Shown in pieces: positions 35,151 through 43,228 of a stretch of DNA of 64,000 nucleotides. The notes beneath the pieces are model-generated. The model searched no databases and was not told the DNA's origin. It was given only the letters and a program-made list of their open reading frames with translations. The position numbers and the translations under genes were made by a program. Positions within the stretch are counted from its first letter, which is position 1. Each line of letters begins with the position of its first letter. Origin of the DNA: Herbidospora cretacea (lineage in GTDB: Bacteria; Actinomycetota; Actinomycetes; Streptosporangiales; Streptosporangiaceae); NCBI RefSeq assembly GCF_001570605.1, contig NZ_BBXG01000017.1, positions 121,877 to 185,876 of the forward strand. Reading direction: 5' to 3'.

Positions 35151-36773
35151 GTGGAGCTTTCTTTACACGGGGGGACGCCGGCTTTGACTCTCTTGGACGC
35201 ACCACAACGGACCTACACCCATCGCCAGGTCCTGGAGATTCTCTCGGGACTCCTCCTCGCGCTGATGACCTCGATGCTCTCCACGTCGGTCGTCGGCACC
35301 GCCCTTCCCACGATCGTGGGCGACCTCGGCGGCCAGGAGCAGCTCTCGTGGGTGGCCAGCGCGACCCTCCTGACCATGACCGTCTCCACCCCGCTCTGGG
35401 GCAAGCTGTCGGACATCTTCGGCCGCAAGCGCCTGTTCCAGATCGCCCTCGGCCTGTTCGTGGCCGCCTCGGTGGTGGCGGGCCTGTCGCAGAACATCGG
35501 CATGCTCATCGCGGCCCGCGCGGTCCAGGGGCTCGGCACGGGCGGTCTGTCCGCCCTCACCCAGGTGATCCTGGGCGACATCGTGCCGCCCCGGGAGCGG
35601 GGGCGTTACTCCGGCTACGTCGGCGCGGTCTTCGGCATCTCGACCGTGGCCGGGCCGCTGCTGGGCGGGTTCATCGTCGACACCGACTGGCTCGGCTGGC
35701 GCTGGTGCTTCTACGTCTGCGTGCCGCTCGCGGTCGTGGCGTTCGCGGTGGTCCAGCGGGTGCTCAGGTTCGACCACGAGAGCCGGGACGCCCGCATCGA
35801 CTGGTGGGGGGCCACCACGCTGACCGGCGGCGCGACCGCCCTCATGCTGCTGCTCTCGTTCGGCGGCCACGAGTTCGAGTGGAACTCCGCGTGGACCTAC
35901 GCCCTGGGCGCGCTCACCGTCGTGCTGGTCGCAGGCGCCGTGGTGGCCGAGCGGGCGGCGTCGTCGCCGATCCTGCCGCCCCGGCTGTTCCGCAACCGCA
36001 CGTTCGTGCTGACGAGCATCGCCTCCCTCCTCGTCGGCGTCGCCCTGTTCGGCGCGATGATCTACCTGCCGCAGTTCCTCCAGATCGTCAAGGGCATGTC
36101 GCCCACCGAGTCGGGGCTGATGACCCTCCCGATGGTGGTCGGGCTTTTCCTCAGCTCGATCGTCTCCGGCAGGATCGCGTCGTCGACCGGGCGGTGGAAG
36201 GCGTTCCCGGCGGTGGGCCTGGTGCTGGTCGCGATCGGGCTGTTCCTGCTGTCGCGGCTCCACGTCGACTCCAGCGCGCTGGAGATCGGCGTCTACATCA
36301 CGATCATGGGCGCGGGCCTGGGCATGACCATGCAGATGCTGGTCCTGGCCGCCCAGAACGCCTCCAGCCGCCAGGACATGGCCGTCAGCACCTCCGGCGT
36401 CACCTTCTTCCGCAGCCTCGGCGGCGCGGTCGGCGTGGCGGCCTTCGGGGCGATCCTCACCAACCGGGTCAAGGACGAACTGGCCCTCCGTCTCGGCAGC
36501 GCCGGCGGCGCGCCCGCGCTGGGCACGCCGGAGGCCATCCACGGGCTGCCGCCGCAGGTGGTGAAGGCGGTGCTGGAGTCGTACACGGAGGCGATGCAGA
36601 CCGTCTTCCTGGTCGGGGTCCCGGCCGCGGTGCTCGGCGTGGTCGCGGTCCTGTTCCTCAAGGAGGTGCCGCTGCGCGGGCGCGGCGGCCCAGAGACCAC
36701 CCCGGACACCGCCCCGGGGCCCGAGGCGGGCCGGCACAGCAGGCACGGCCGGCACGAGCGCAGCCGCGTCTAA
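35151..36773 (+). CDS. MFS multidrug exporter, EmrB/QacA (DHA2) type
   Basis: 540 residues, about 14 membrane helices. Family motifs are ALPTIVGDLGG, WVASATLLTMTVSTPLWGKLSDIFGRK (motif A-like), ARAVQGLGTGGLSALTQVILGD and RGRYSGYVGAVFGISTVAGPLLGGFIVD (motif C). It exports hydrophobic compounds using the proton gradient. A His/Arg-rich cytosolic tail (HSRHGRHERSR) ends the protein. GTG 35151 is five bases after the -10, suggesting a leaderless mRNA; TTG 35184 behind a G-run is an alternative. It is divergent from its likely repressor. Confidence 0.9.
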   Translation: MELSLHGGTPALTLLDAPQRTYTHRQVLEILSGLLLALMTSMLSTSVVGTALPTIVGDLGGQEQLSWVASATLLTMTVSTPLWGKLSDIFGRKRLFQIALGLFVAASVVAGLSQNIGMLIAARAVQGLGTGGLSALTQVILGDIVPPRERGRYSGYVGAVFGISTVAGPLLGGFIVDTDWLGWRWCFYVCVPLAVVAFAVVQRVLRFDHESRDARIDWWGATTLTGGATALMLLLSFGGHEFEWNSAWTYALGALTVVLVAGAVVAERAASSPILPPRLFRNRTFVLTSIASLLVGVALFGAMIYLPQFLQIVKGMSPTESGLMTLPMVVGLFLSSIVSGRIASSTGRWKAFPAVGLVLVAIGLFLLSRLHVDSSALEIGVYITIMGAGLGMTMQMLVLAAQNASSRQDMAVSTSGVTFFRSLGGAVGVAAFGAILTNRVKDELALRLGSAGGAPALGTPEAIHGLPPQVVKAVLESYTEAMQTVFLVGVPAAVLGVVAVLFLKEVPLRGRGGPETTPDTAPGPEAGRHSRHGRHERSRV

Positions 36774-36813
36774 AGCCGTTGCGCCGCCCGGCACCCCCCG
36801 GAACCATGGCCGG

Positions 36814-38235
36814 GTGACGTCAATCGACTCGCACGACGCCCGCGCGCTGGCCGAGAGCCTCCGCCGGGTCTACGACGCGGTCGCGGAACGGGTGACCGAG
36901 GAGAACGCCACCTCGCCGCTCGCCGCCATGGTCACCGGCCACCTGGGCCGGCCCGTCGGCGAGGTCGTCGTGGTCGAGGAGAAGTTCCGTCTCTTCGAGC
37001 ACGCCGCCCTCCAGCTCGCCGCCGACGCCTACCTGCGCGCCCACAGCCCCGGCGCCGAGTGGTTCGGCGTCGTCGGCGCCGACCGGCGCTGGGAGAGCCT
37101 GATCAACATGGTCACCCACGCCATGAAGTCGGGCGGGGTCCTGCTGGGCCGCCCCGACTACGCGGTCGCCTCCGTCGGCCCCGACGACACCACCGACGTG
37201 ATCCAGCTCGGCATGGTGTGCACCCGCGCCCCCGACGGCTCTCCGGTGGTCATGGCGGTCAGCAACCGCGAGGACTACACCAAGTACGCCCTGCTGACCG
37301 TGCTCGCCACCGAGCGCGCGGCGGCGGCGGCCGTCCGCGAGGAGATCGGCCGTCTGAAGGACGAGCTCGACCCGCTGCGCGGCCAGGTGGTCAGCTTCGG
37401 CTTCAGCGAGCACCGCGAGAACGAGCTGCTCACCTTCATCCCCCGGGCCGGCCTCACCCCCGAGGAGGTGGTGCTGCCCGAGGGCCGCCTGGAGGCCGTG
37501 GAGGAGCACGTCGTCGGCATCGGCCGGCAGGCCGACCGGCTGCGCGAGGCGGGCCAGCACCTGCGCCGGGGCCTGCTGCTCTACGGCCCGCCCGGCACCG
37601 GCAAGACCCACACCGTGCGCTACCTGATCGGCCGCCGCCCCGAGAGCACCGCCATCCTGATGACCGCCGAGGGCATGACGAAGATCGACTTCGCGGTGGC
37701 CCTGGCCCGGCGGCTCCAGCCGTCGATCGTGGTCATCGAGGACGTCGACCTCATCGCCGAGGACCGCTCCCAGTACGAGACCAGCCCCCTGCTGTTCGCC
37801 CTCCTCGACGCGATGGACGGCGTCGCCGGCGACGCCGACGTGACCTTCCTCCTCACCACCAACCGCGTCGCCGCCCTGGAGGCGGCCCTGCTCCAGCGCC
37901 CCGGCCGGATCGACCTGGCTGTGGAGGTCCCGCTCCCGGACGCCGCCGCCCGCGACCGCCTGGTCCGCCTCTACGCCCGCAACCGGCCGATCAAGGCCGA
38001 CGTGGCGGCGGTCGTCGCGGCGACGGAGGGCGTCACCGCCTCCTACATCAAGGAACTGCTCAGGCGGGTCGTCCTGACGGCTCTCCAGACCGGCGAGCAC
38101 GCCCTCACCGACGACCACTTCACCACGGTGCTGACCCGGATGACCGGGGACGGCGAGTCGCTCACCCGGGCCCTCCTCGGCGGCGCCCCCGCGCAGCCAC
38201 GCGTCAAGGCCCGCCTCGAACCCCCCGCCTGCTGA
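36814..38235 (+). CDS. AAA+ ATPase with unknown N-terminal domain
   Basis: 473 residues. The C-terminal AAA module (about 235-440) has Walker A GPPGTGKTHTVRYL, Walker B IVVIEDVDLIAEDR, sensor 1 FLLTTNR and the arginine finger region LLQRPGRIDLAVEVPLPD. It resembles SpoVK/ClpX-like or BCS1-like AAA proteins. The N-terminal 190 residues (EVVVVEEKFRLFEHAALQLAAD, then GVLLGRPDYAVASVG) are unrecognised and may bind substrate; a short coiled coil (AAAAVREEIGRLKDELDPLRG) links the halves. GTG 36814 follows the MFS gene by 40 bases. The partner is unknown. Confidence 0.83.
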   Translation: MTSIDSHDARALAESLRRVYDAVAERVTEENATSPLAAMVTGHLGRPVGEVVVVEEKFRLFEHAALQLAADAYLRAHSPGAEWFGVVGADRRWESLINMVTHAMKSGGVLLGRPDYAVASVGPDDTTDVIQLGMVCTRAPDGSPVVMAVSNREDYTKYALLTVLATERAAAAAVREEIGRLKDELDPLRGQVVSFGFSEHRENELLTFIPRAGLTPEEVVLPEGRLEAVEEHVVGIGRQADRLREAGQHLRRGLLLYGPPGTGKTHTVRYLIGRRPESTAILMTAEGMTKIDFAVALARRLQPSIVVIEDVDLIAEDRSQYETSPLLFALLDAMDGVAGDADVTFLLTTNRVAALEAALLQRPGRIDLAVEVPLPDAAARDRLVRLYARNRPIKADVAAVVAATEGVTASYIKELLRRVVLTALQTGEHALTDDHFTTVLTRMTGDGESLTRALLGGAPAQPRVKARLEPPAC

Positions 38236-38260
38236 CCACCCTCCCGATTCCGGAATGTCC

Positions 38261-38266
38261 TAGATT
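38261..38266 (+). promoter_or_regulatory. -10 element of pepQ
   Basis: TAGATT six bases before ATG 38273, consistent with a leaderless pepQ-efp-nusB transcript. Confidence 0.5.
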
Positions 38267-38272
38267 CCAACC

Positions 38273-39307
38273 ATGAGTTTCGCGGAACGCCGTGCCCGTC
38301 TGGCCGCTCTCCTCGCCGAGCGCGGCCAGGCCGGCCTCCTGGTCACCCGGCCCGTCAACGTGCGCTACCTGACCGGCCTGGCCAGCTCCAACGCCGCCGT
38401 GCTGGTGCGGGCCGACGCGACCGCCGTCCTCGCCACCGACTCCCGCTACATCGAGACGGCCCGGTCGTGCGAGGGCGTCCACCTGAAGGAGACCCGCGAC
38501 GTCGCGGGCGACCTCCTCGAACCCGGCGCGGCCGTCGAGGCCCACCACCTGACCGTCGCCGAATACCACCGCCTCGGCGGCGCCGCGCCGCTGACCGAGG
38601 GCCTGGTCGAGGACCTGCGCCGCGTCAAGGACGACACCGAACTCGCCGCCCTGGCCCGCGCCTGCGCCCTCACCGACGAGGCGTTCTCGCTGGTCATCGG
38701 GCAGATCGCGGAGGGCATGACGGAACGCGAGATCGCCCGCGGGCTCGACTTCCGGATGATGGAGCTCGGCGCCGACCGTCCCGCTTTCGACACGATCGTC
38801 GCGAGCGGACCCAACGGCGCCGTCCCGCACCATTCGCCCGGGGATCGCCCAGTGCGCAAGGGCGACCTGATCACCATGGACTTCGGCGCCCTGTACGCCG
38901 GCTACCACGCCGACATGACCAGGACCGTGGCCCTGGGCGAGCCGTCGGACTGGCAGCGCGAGATCTACACCCTCGTCCACGACGCCCAGGCCGCCGGACG
39001 CGCCGCCGTCCGGCCGGGCGCCACCGCCGGGGAGATCGACTCGGCCGCCCGCGGGATGATCGCCGCAGCCGGGTACGGCGACCGCTTCGGGCACGGTCTG
39101 GGGCACGGCGTCGGTCTGGAGATCCACGAGGAGCCGTTCCTCGGCCCCGGCAGGACCGGTAGACTAGAGGATCGAGTTCCGATCACCGTCGAACCCGGGG
39201 TCTACCTGCCGGGGTTGGGCGGCGTGCGCATCGAGGACACGCTCGTGACGCGTGACCCATTGCCGGAACCACTCACACTCACCACCAGGGAGCTGCTCGT
39301 CCTGTGA
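38273..39307 (+). CDS. pepQ: Xaa-Pro aminopeptidase/dipeptidase (M24B)
   Basis: 344 residues of the pita-bread metallopeptidase family. The N-terminal domain begins ARLAALLAERGQAGLLVTRPVNVRYLTG. The catalytic domain holds metal ligands in DFGALYAGYHADMTRT (two Asp), FGHGLGHGVGLEIHEEP (His), ITVEPGVYLPGLGG (Glu) and VRIEDTLVT (Glu). It removes N-terminal residues before proline or splits X-Pro dipeptides in the cytosol. It stands just before efp and nusB, a conserved actinobacterial order; the aro genes often found upstream are absent here. efp follows after 30 bases. Confidence 0.93.
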   Translation: MSFAERRARLAALLAERGQAGLLVTRPVNVRYLTGLASSNAAVLVRADATAVLATDSRYIETARSCEGVHLKETRDVAGDLLEPGAAVEAHHLTVAEYHRLGGAAPLTEGLVEDLRRVKDDTELAALARACALTDEAFSLVIGQIAEGMTEREIARGLDFRMMELGADRPAFDTIVASGPNGAVPHHSPGDRPVRKGDLITMDFGALYAGYHADMTRTVALGEPSDWQREIYTLVHDAQAAGRAAVRPGATAGEIDSAARGMIAAAGYGDRFGHGLGHGVGLEIHEEPFLGPGRTGRLEDRVPITVEPGVYLPGLGGVRIEDTLVTRDPLPEPLTLTTRELLVL

Positions 39308-39337
39308 GCGGCCCGCACGCAGGAGAAGAGATCTCAC

Positions 39338-39898
39338 GTGGCGACCACGAACGACCTGAAGAACGGACTCGTGCTCAAACTCGACGGCGGCGACCTCTGG
39401 TCCGTCGTTGAGTTCCAGCACGTCAAGCCCGGCAAGGGCGGCGCGTTCGTCCGAACGAAGCTGAAGAACGTGAAGTCCGGCAAGGTCGTCGACAAGACCT
39501 TCAACGCCGGCGTGAAGGTCGACGTCGCGACCGTCGACCGCCGCGAGATGCAGTTCTCCTACATGGACGGCGACGACTTCGTCTTCATGGACACCGAGAC
39601 CTACGACATGATCAACGTCTCCCGGGTGGCCGTCGGCGACGCCGCCGACTACCTGCTGGAGAACATGCTCGCCAAGCTCGCCATCAACGAGGGCAACGTC
39701 CTCTACGTCGAGCTCCCCGCCGCCGTCGACCTGATCATCGCCGAGACCGAGCCCGGCCTCCAGGGCGACCGCTCGACCGGCGGCACCAAGCCCGCCAAGC
39801 TCGAGACCGGCGCCGAGATCAAGGTGCCGCTGTTCATCACCACCGGCGAGAAGGTCAAGGTCGACACCCGGACCGGCGACTACCTCGGTCGCGCTTGA
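39338..39898 (+). CDS. efp: Elongation factor P
   Basis: EF-P rescues ribosomes stalled on polyproline. The 186 residues form three beta-barrel domains. The loop [19 protein letters not shown] carries Lys33 at the tip that enters the peptidyl-transferase centre. The middle is [18 protein letters not shown]. The end, [18 protein letters not shown], is the family C-terminal signature. GTG 39338 follows AGGAGAAG. The stop TGA shares two bases with nusB's ATG (TGATG), coupling the two. No EpmA-like modification gene is seen. Confidence 0.97.
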   Translation: MATTNDLKNGLVLKLDGGDLWSVVEFQHVKPGKGGAFVRTKLKNVKSGKVVDKTFNAGVKVDVATVDRREMQFSYMDGDDFVFMDTETYDMINVSRVAVGDAADYLLENMLAKLAINEGNVLYVELPAAVDLIIAETEPGLQGDRSTGGTKPAKLETGAEIKVPLFITTGEKVKVDTRTGDYLGRA

Positions 39899-40308
39899 TG
39901 TCTGCCCGGGGGAAGGCGCGCAGGCGCGCGCTCGACATCCTCTTCGAGGCCGAGGCACGTGACGAAGACCCGCTGGGCGTTCTCGCCGAGCGGGTCGAGC
40001 GGGCCGAGCCGCCGGTCAACGAATACACGGTCTCCCTGGTCGAGGGCGTCGCCGGCCGGCTGGGCCGGATCGACGACCTCATCTCGACCTACTCGGAGGG
40101 GTGGACGATGGAGCGCATGCCCGCCGTCGACCGCAACATCCTCCGCGTGGGCACCTACGAGATGCTCTGGTCCGACGAGGTGCCCGAGGGCGTCGTGATC
40201 AGCGAGTGGGTGGCGCTGGCCGGCGAGCTGTCGACCGACGAGTCGCCCCAGTTCGTCAACGGGCTGCTGGCCCGTTTCAAGCAGCTCAAGCCGTCCCTGA
40301 CGCTCTGA
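39898..40308 (+). CDS. nusB: Transcription antitermination factor NusB
   Basis: NusB pairs with NusE (S10) on boxA RNA for rRNA antitermination. The 136 residues begin SARGKARRRALDILFEAEARDEDP and include ERMPAVDRNILRVGTYEML and the C-terminal VISEWVALAGELSTDESPQFVNGLLARF, the full family pattern. ATG 39898 begins within the efp stop. A strong terminator follows the stop almost at once, so efp-nusB probably ends here. Confidence 0.96.
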   Translation: MSARGKARRRALDILFEAEARDEDPLGVLAERVERAEPPVNEYTVSLVEGVAGRLGRIDDLISTYSEGWTMERMPAVDRNILRVGTYEMLWSDEVPEGVVISEWVALAGELSTDESPQFVNGLLARFKQLKPSLTL

Positions 40309-40313
40309 GCTCC

Positions 40314-40353
40314 GGCGGCGGCGTAGGCTTGCGTGCCTACGTCGTCGTCTTTT
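40314..40353 (+). terminator. Rho-independent terminator after nusB
   Basis: A 15-bp stem, 40314-40328 with 40335-40349 including three G-T pairs (inner part GTAGGC / GCCTAC), a 6-nt loop and TTTT at 40350-40353. It ends two bases before the GGAGGA ribosome binding site of the next gene. Confidence 0.8.
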
Positions 40354-40365
40354 CGGAGGATCACG

Positions 40366-41061
40366 GTGCGTGACGCCACGCGGCAGGCCCTCGTCTGGGA
40401 GTCCCTTCAGGCGGCCATCGCCGGCAGGTCCGCGCTCGACATCCTCGACGCGGGCGGGGGCACCGGCGGTTTCGCGGTGCCGCTGGCCCGCCTGGGTCAC
40501 TCGGTGACCGTGGTCGACCCCTCGCCCGACTCCCTGGCCGCGCTGGTCCGCCGCGCCGCCGAGGCGGGCGTCACCGTCACCGGCCTCCAGGGCGACGCCA
40601 GTGATCTGGCCGACCTCCTCCCGGCCGCCAGCGCCGACCTGGTCCTGTGCCACAGCGTGCTCGAATACGTCGACGACCCGGCCGCCGCGCTCGCCTCGGT
40701 CCACACGGTCGTCCGTCCCGGGGGAGTGGTCAGCGTCCTGGCCGCCAACCCGGTCGCCACCGCCATCCACCGCGCCCTCGCGGGCAACTTCGCCGAGGCC
40801 GCCGACGTCCTGCGCACCGGCACCTGGGGCGACAAGGACCCCACCCCCCGCCGCTTCACCGGCGACACCCTCGTGGCCCTGCTGAGCAAGTCCGGCTTCA
40901 CCGTGGGCGAGGTCCAGGGCGTCCGCGTCTTCACCGACCTGGTCCCCAGCCGCTTCGCCGAAGACGACCCCGACGGCCTGATCGAGCTGGAACGGGCGGC
41001 CGCCGCCCACCCCGTCCTGAGGGACATCGCGACCAGGATCCACCTCCTCGCCCATCGATAA
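40366..41061 (+). CDS. SAM-dependent methyltransferase, class I
   Basis: 231 residues. Motif I is LDILDAGGGTGGFAVPLARLG, followed by VTVVDPSPDSLAAL (acidic ribose ligand), GDASDLADLLPAASADLVLCHSVLEYVDD (motifs II/III) and VVRPGGVVSVLAAN. This is a UbiE/SmtA-like small-molecule methyltransferase; the substrate is unknown. GTG 40366 is chosen because GGAGGA (40355-40360) lies five bases upstream; the frame opens earlier but within the terminator. It is separated from nusB only by that terminator and may be expressed by read-through or its own promoter. Confidence 0.88.
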   Translation: MRDATRQALVWESLQAAIAGRSALDILDAGGGTGGFAVPLARLGHSVTVVDPSPDSLAALVRRAAEAGVTVTGLQGDASDLADLLPAASADLVLCHSVLEYVDDPAAALASVHTVVRPGGVVSVLAANPVATAIHRALAGNFAEAADVLRTGTWGDKDPTPRRFTGDTLVALLSKSGFTVGEVQGVRVFTDLVPSRFAEDDPDGLIELERAAAAHPVLRDIATRIHLLAHR

Positions 41062-41136
41062 CGGTTTCAGAAACTCACAAGCCCTTTCTTCCGTCACTGC
41101 TCCGGTCTGCGAGACATCACCCCGCCCCACGAGTCC

Positions 41137-41181
41137 AACCAGGTCTGCTCGTGCCTTTCTAACCAGGTCTGCTCGTGCCTT
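41137..41181. repeat. 21-bp direct repeat, 24-bp period
   Basis: AACCAGGTCTGCTCGTGCCT plus T occurs at 41137-41157 and again at 41161-41181, separated by three bases. It lies in the 262-base spacer between the methyltransferase gene and dinB. Confidence 0.85.
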
Positions 41182-41292
41182 GCCCGAGCGCGCCGGTGTC
41201 TGGACTGAGGAGCGCAGGAGAGCGAAGCGAACGGAGCGACGAGGGAAGACGCCGGCTGAAAGCGCTCGGGCCCGCGCGTGCGGAGCACGCGC
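41182..41292. other. Nested hairpins upstream of dinB
   Basis: GCCCGAGCGC (41182-41191) pairs with GCGCTCGGGC (41262-41271) across 70 bases rich in GAGCGA-type runs. Right behind it, GCGCGTGC (41274-41281) pairs perfectly with GCACGCGC (41285-41292) over a 3-base loop. Neither has a T-run. They may be RNA processing or terminator-like structures, or part of a small dispersed repeat. Confidence 0.7.
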
Positions 41293-41294
41293 AA

Positions 41295-41317
41295 TCAAAC
41301 ACCCGTTCGGTTAGACT
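41295..41317 (+). promoter_or_regulatory. LexA (SOS) box overlapping the dinB promoter
   Basis: TCAAAC-ACCC-GTTCGG at 41295-41310 matches the actinobacterial SOS consensus TCGAAC-N4-GTTCGA at 10 of 12 fixed positions. The -10 TAGACT (41312-41317) follows directly, and ATG 41324 is six bases further. A LexA dimer here would block the promoter, so dinB should be DNA-damage inducible. Confidence 0.72.
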
Positions 41318-41323
41318 CGCGCC

Positions 41324-42571
41324 ATGTCGAGGAAACAGGTGTTGTCGCAGGTCACCACCCCGACCACCCCGACCGAGACGGCCGACGACACCGGCTGCCC
41401 GATCCTTCATGTTGACATGGACGCGTTCTTCGCCGCGGTCGAGCTGATCGACCGCCCGGAGCTCAAGGGGACCCCCGTGATCGTCGGCGCGGCCGGGGCG
41501 CGCGGGGTGGTGCTGAGCGCCACCTATGAGGCGCGGAGGTTCGGGGTCCACTCGGCGATGCCGATGACCCGGGCGATGCGCCTGTGCCCGCAGGCCACGG
41601 TCATCCCGCCCTCCCACGGCAAATACGGCGCGATCTCCAAGGGCGTCTTCGAGATCTTCCACTCCGTCACCCCGCTGGTGGAGCCGCTCTCGGTCGACGA
41701 GGCCTTCCTCGACGTCGGCGGCGCCCGCCGCAGGCTGGGGTCCCCGGTCCAGGTGGCGGCGGCGATCAGGGCCCAGGTGGAGGAGCGTTTCGGGGTGACC
41801 TGCTCGGTGGGCGTGGCCCCGTCCAAGTTCGTCGCCAAGCTGGCCTCCCGCCAGTGCAAGCCGAACGGCCTCCTGGTCGTTCCCGCAGACGGGGTCGTCG
41901 ACTTCCTCCACCCGCTCCCCGTGGCCGCCCTGTGGGGCGTGGGCGAACGCACTGAGCAGGCGCTCACGCGGCTGGGCATCAAAACGGTGGGAGACCTTGC
42001 CCGGGTGCCCGTTGCCACGCTCCAGCGCGAGTTCGGGGCCGCCGGGAGCCATCTGGCGGCGCTGGCGTGGGGGCGCGACGAGCGCCGGGTGACCGCCCAC
42101 GTCCCCGACAAGAGCATCGGCAACGAGGAGACCTTCGCCCACGACGTCGACGACCCGGAAACGATCATGCGGGAGCTGCTCCGGCTGTCCGAGCGGGTCG
42201 CCGCCCGGCTCCGCGCCGCCGGTTACGTCGGCCGGACCGTCAGCGTGAAGCTCCGCCGGTCCGATTTCACGACGATCACGCGGTCGCGTACCCTCCGAGA
42301 GGCCACAGATGTGGCGAAAGAGATACATACCACCGCTTGCGACCTCTACAGGGCCGCAGGTCTCGATAGAGTGCGGCTGCGACTCGTAGGCGTCCGGATG
42401 GAGAACCTCCGCCCGGCCGGCACGGCTACCAGGCAAATCGGCCTGGGAGACCGCGAGGTCGGCTGGCGGGAGGCGGAACAGGCGATGGACAAGGCGATCC
42501 GGAGATTCGGCCCGGATGCGGTCCGCCCCGCCTCGCTCGTCCGAAAACGGTTTGGTCCAATGGATCTATGA
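41324..42571 (+). CDS. dinB: DNA polymerase IV (Y family)
   Basis: Translesion polymerase of 415 residues. Catalytic carboxylates lie in HVDMDAFFAAVE (about residue 30) and SVDEAFLDVGGARR (about 125). YEARRFGVHSAMPMTRAMRLCP is the conserved fingers segment; the little finger runs from about 255. The extreme C-terminus lacks an obvious beta-clamp QxSLF motif, ending in VRKRFGPMDL. ATG 41324 follows a -10 by six bases and a LexA-like box, so damage induction is likely. The first 25 residues are a low-complexity Thr/Pro leader. Confidence 0.95.
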   Translation: MSRKQVLSQVTTPTTPTETADDTGCPILHVDMDAFFAAVELIDRPELKGTPVIVGAAGARGVVLSATYEARRFGVHSAMPMTRAMRLCPQATVIPPSHGKYGAISKGVFEIFHSVTPLVEPLSVDEAFLDVGGARRRLGSPVQVAAAIRAQVEERFGVTCSVGVAPSKFVAKLASRQCKPNGLLVVPADGVVDFLHPLPVAALWGVGERTEQALTRLGIKTVGDLARVPVATLQREFGAAGSHLAALAWGRDERRVTAHVPDKSIGNEETFAHDVDDPETIMRELLRLSERVAARLRAAGYVGRTVSVKLRRSDFTTITRSRTLREATDVAKEIHTTACDLYRAAGLDRVRLRLVGVRMENLRPAGTATRQIGLGDREVGWREAEQAMDKAIRRFGPDAVRPASLVRKRFGPMDL

Positions 42572-42730
42572 CGTCGCATCCGCATTGGACCGCGCTTGTG
42601 GACGTTCTGACCGTTTTCTTTCGCGCACGTCTACAGACTCGTATTCTGGGGATAACCGACCGCAGGGTTCGGACATCCCGTGTCGTCCGTTGCCGTCTTC
42701 CCCGTCTTGGGGCCGTCCTTGGGAGGCGCC

Positions 42731-43129
42731 GTGCCGCTATCTGAGCACGAGCAGCGCTTGCTCGAACAGATCGAGCAGGCCCTCTATGCCGAGGACCCGA
42801 AGTGGGCCAATACCGTCCGGATCAGTGACCCACGCAGCCATTACAAGCGCCGCCTGGTGAAGGCCTCCATCGGCTTCGCACTCGGCGTCGTCCTGCTGAT
42901 GGTCGGCGTCGTGTCCACAGTCATCTGGCTCGGGGTCGCCGGCTTTGTGGTCATGCTCGCCACCTGTCTGTGGGGTCTGTCCAGCTGGAAACGCATGAAC
43001 GGTTTCCACGGCGACAGCCGCTCCAAGTCGTCCACGCAGCAGCAGGGGCCGGCCGGCCGTCGTGGCCGCCGTCCCGGCTTCATGGAACGCATGGAGGAGC
43101 GCTGGCGCCGTCGTAACGACGAGCGCTAG
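42731..43129 (+). CDS. DUF3040 membrane protein
   Basis: 132 residues. It starts VPLSEHEQRLLEQIEQALYAEDPKWANTVR, the hallmark of DUF3040, followed by two membrane helices (SIGFALGVVLLMVGVVST and WLGVAGFVVMLATCLWGL) and a basic tail (RRGRRPGFMERMEERWRRR). The function is unknown; it is widespread in actinobacteria, commonly near dcw or dinB. GTG 42731 has GGGAGG five bases upstream; the open frame before it is not needed. It is convergent with the transglutaminase gene across a terminator. Confidence 0.9.
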   Translation: MPLSEHEQRLLEQIEQALYAEDPKWANTVRISDPRSHYKRRLVKASIGFALGVVLLMVGVVSTVIWLGVAGFVVMLATCLWGLSSWKRMNGFHGDSRSKSSTQQQGPAGRRGRRPGFMERMEERWRRRNDER

Positions 43130-43181
43130 CCGCCACCAGTAACCGCCACCCAGTCATCGCCACAGTAATCGTGGGAACACG

Positions 43182-43224
43182 GCGGGCCCGGGGCTGACAC
43201 ACCCCGAGCCCGCTCGTTTGTTTC
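43182..43224. terminator. Bidirectional terminator between DUF3040 and transglutaminase genes
   Basis: GCGGGC-CCGGGG (43182-43193) pairs with CCCCG-A-GCCCGC (43202-43212) around an 8-nt loop, followed by TCGTTTGTTTCCTC. Its position between convergent genes fits a shared terminator. Confidence 0.75.
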
Positions 43225-43228
43225 CTCG

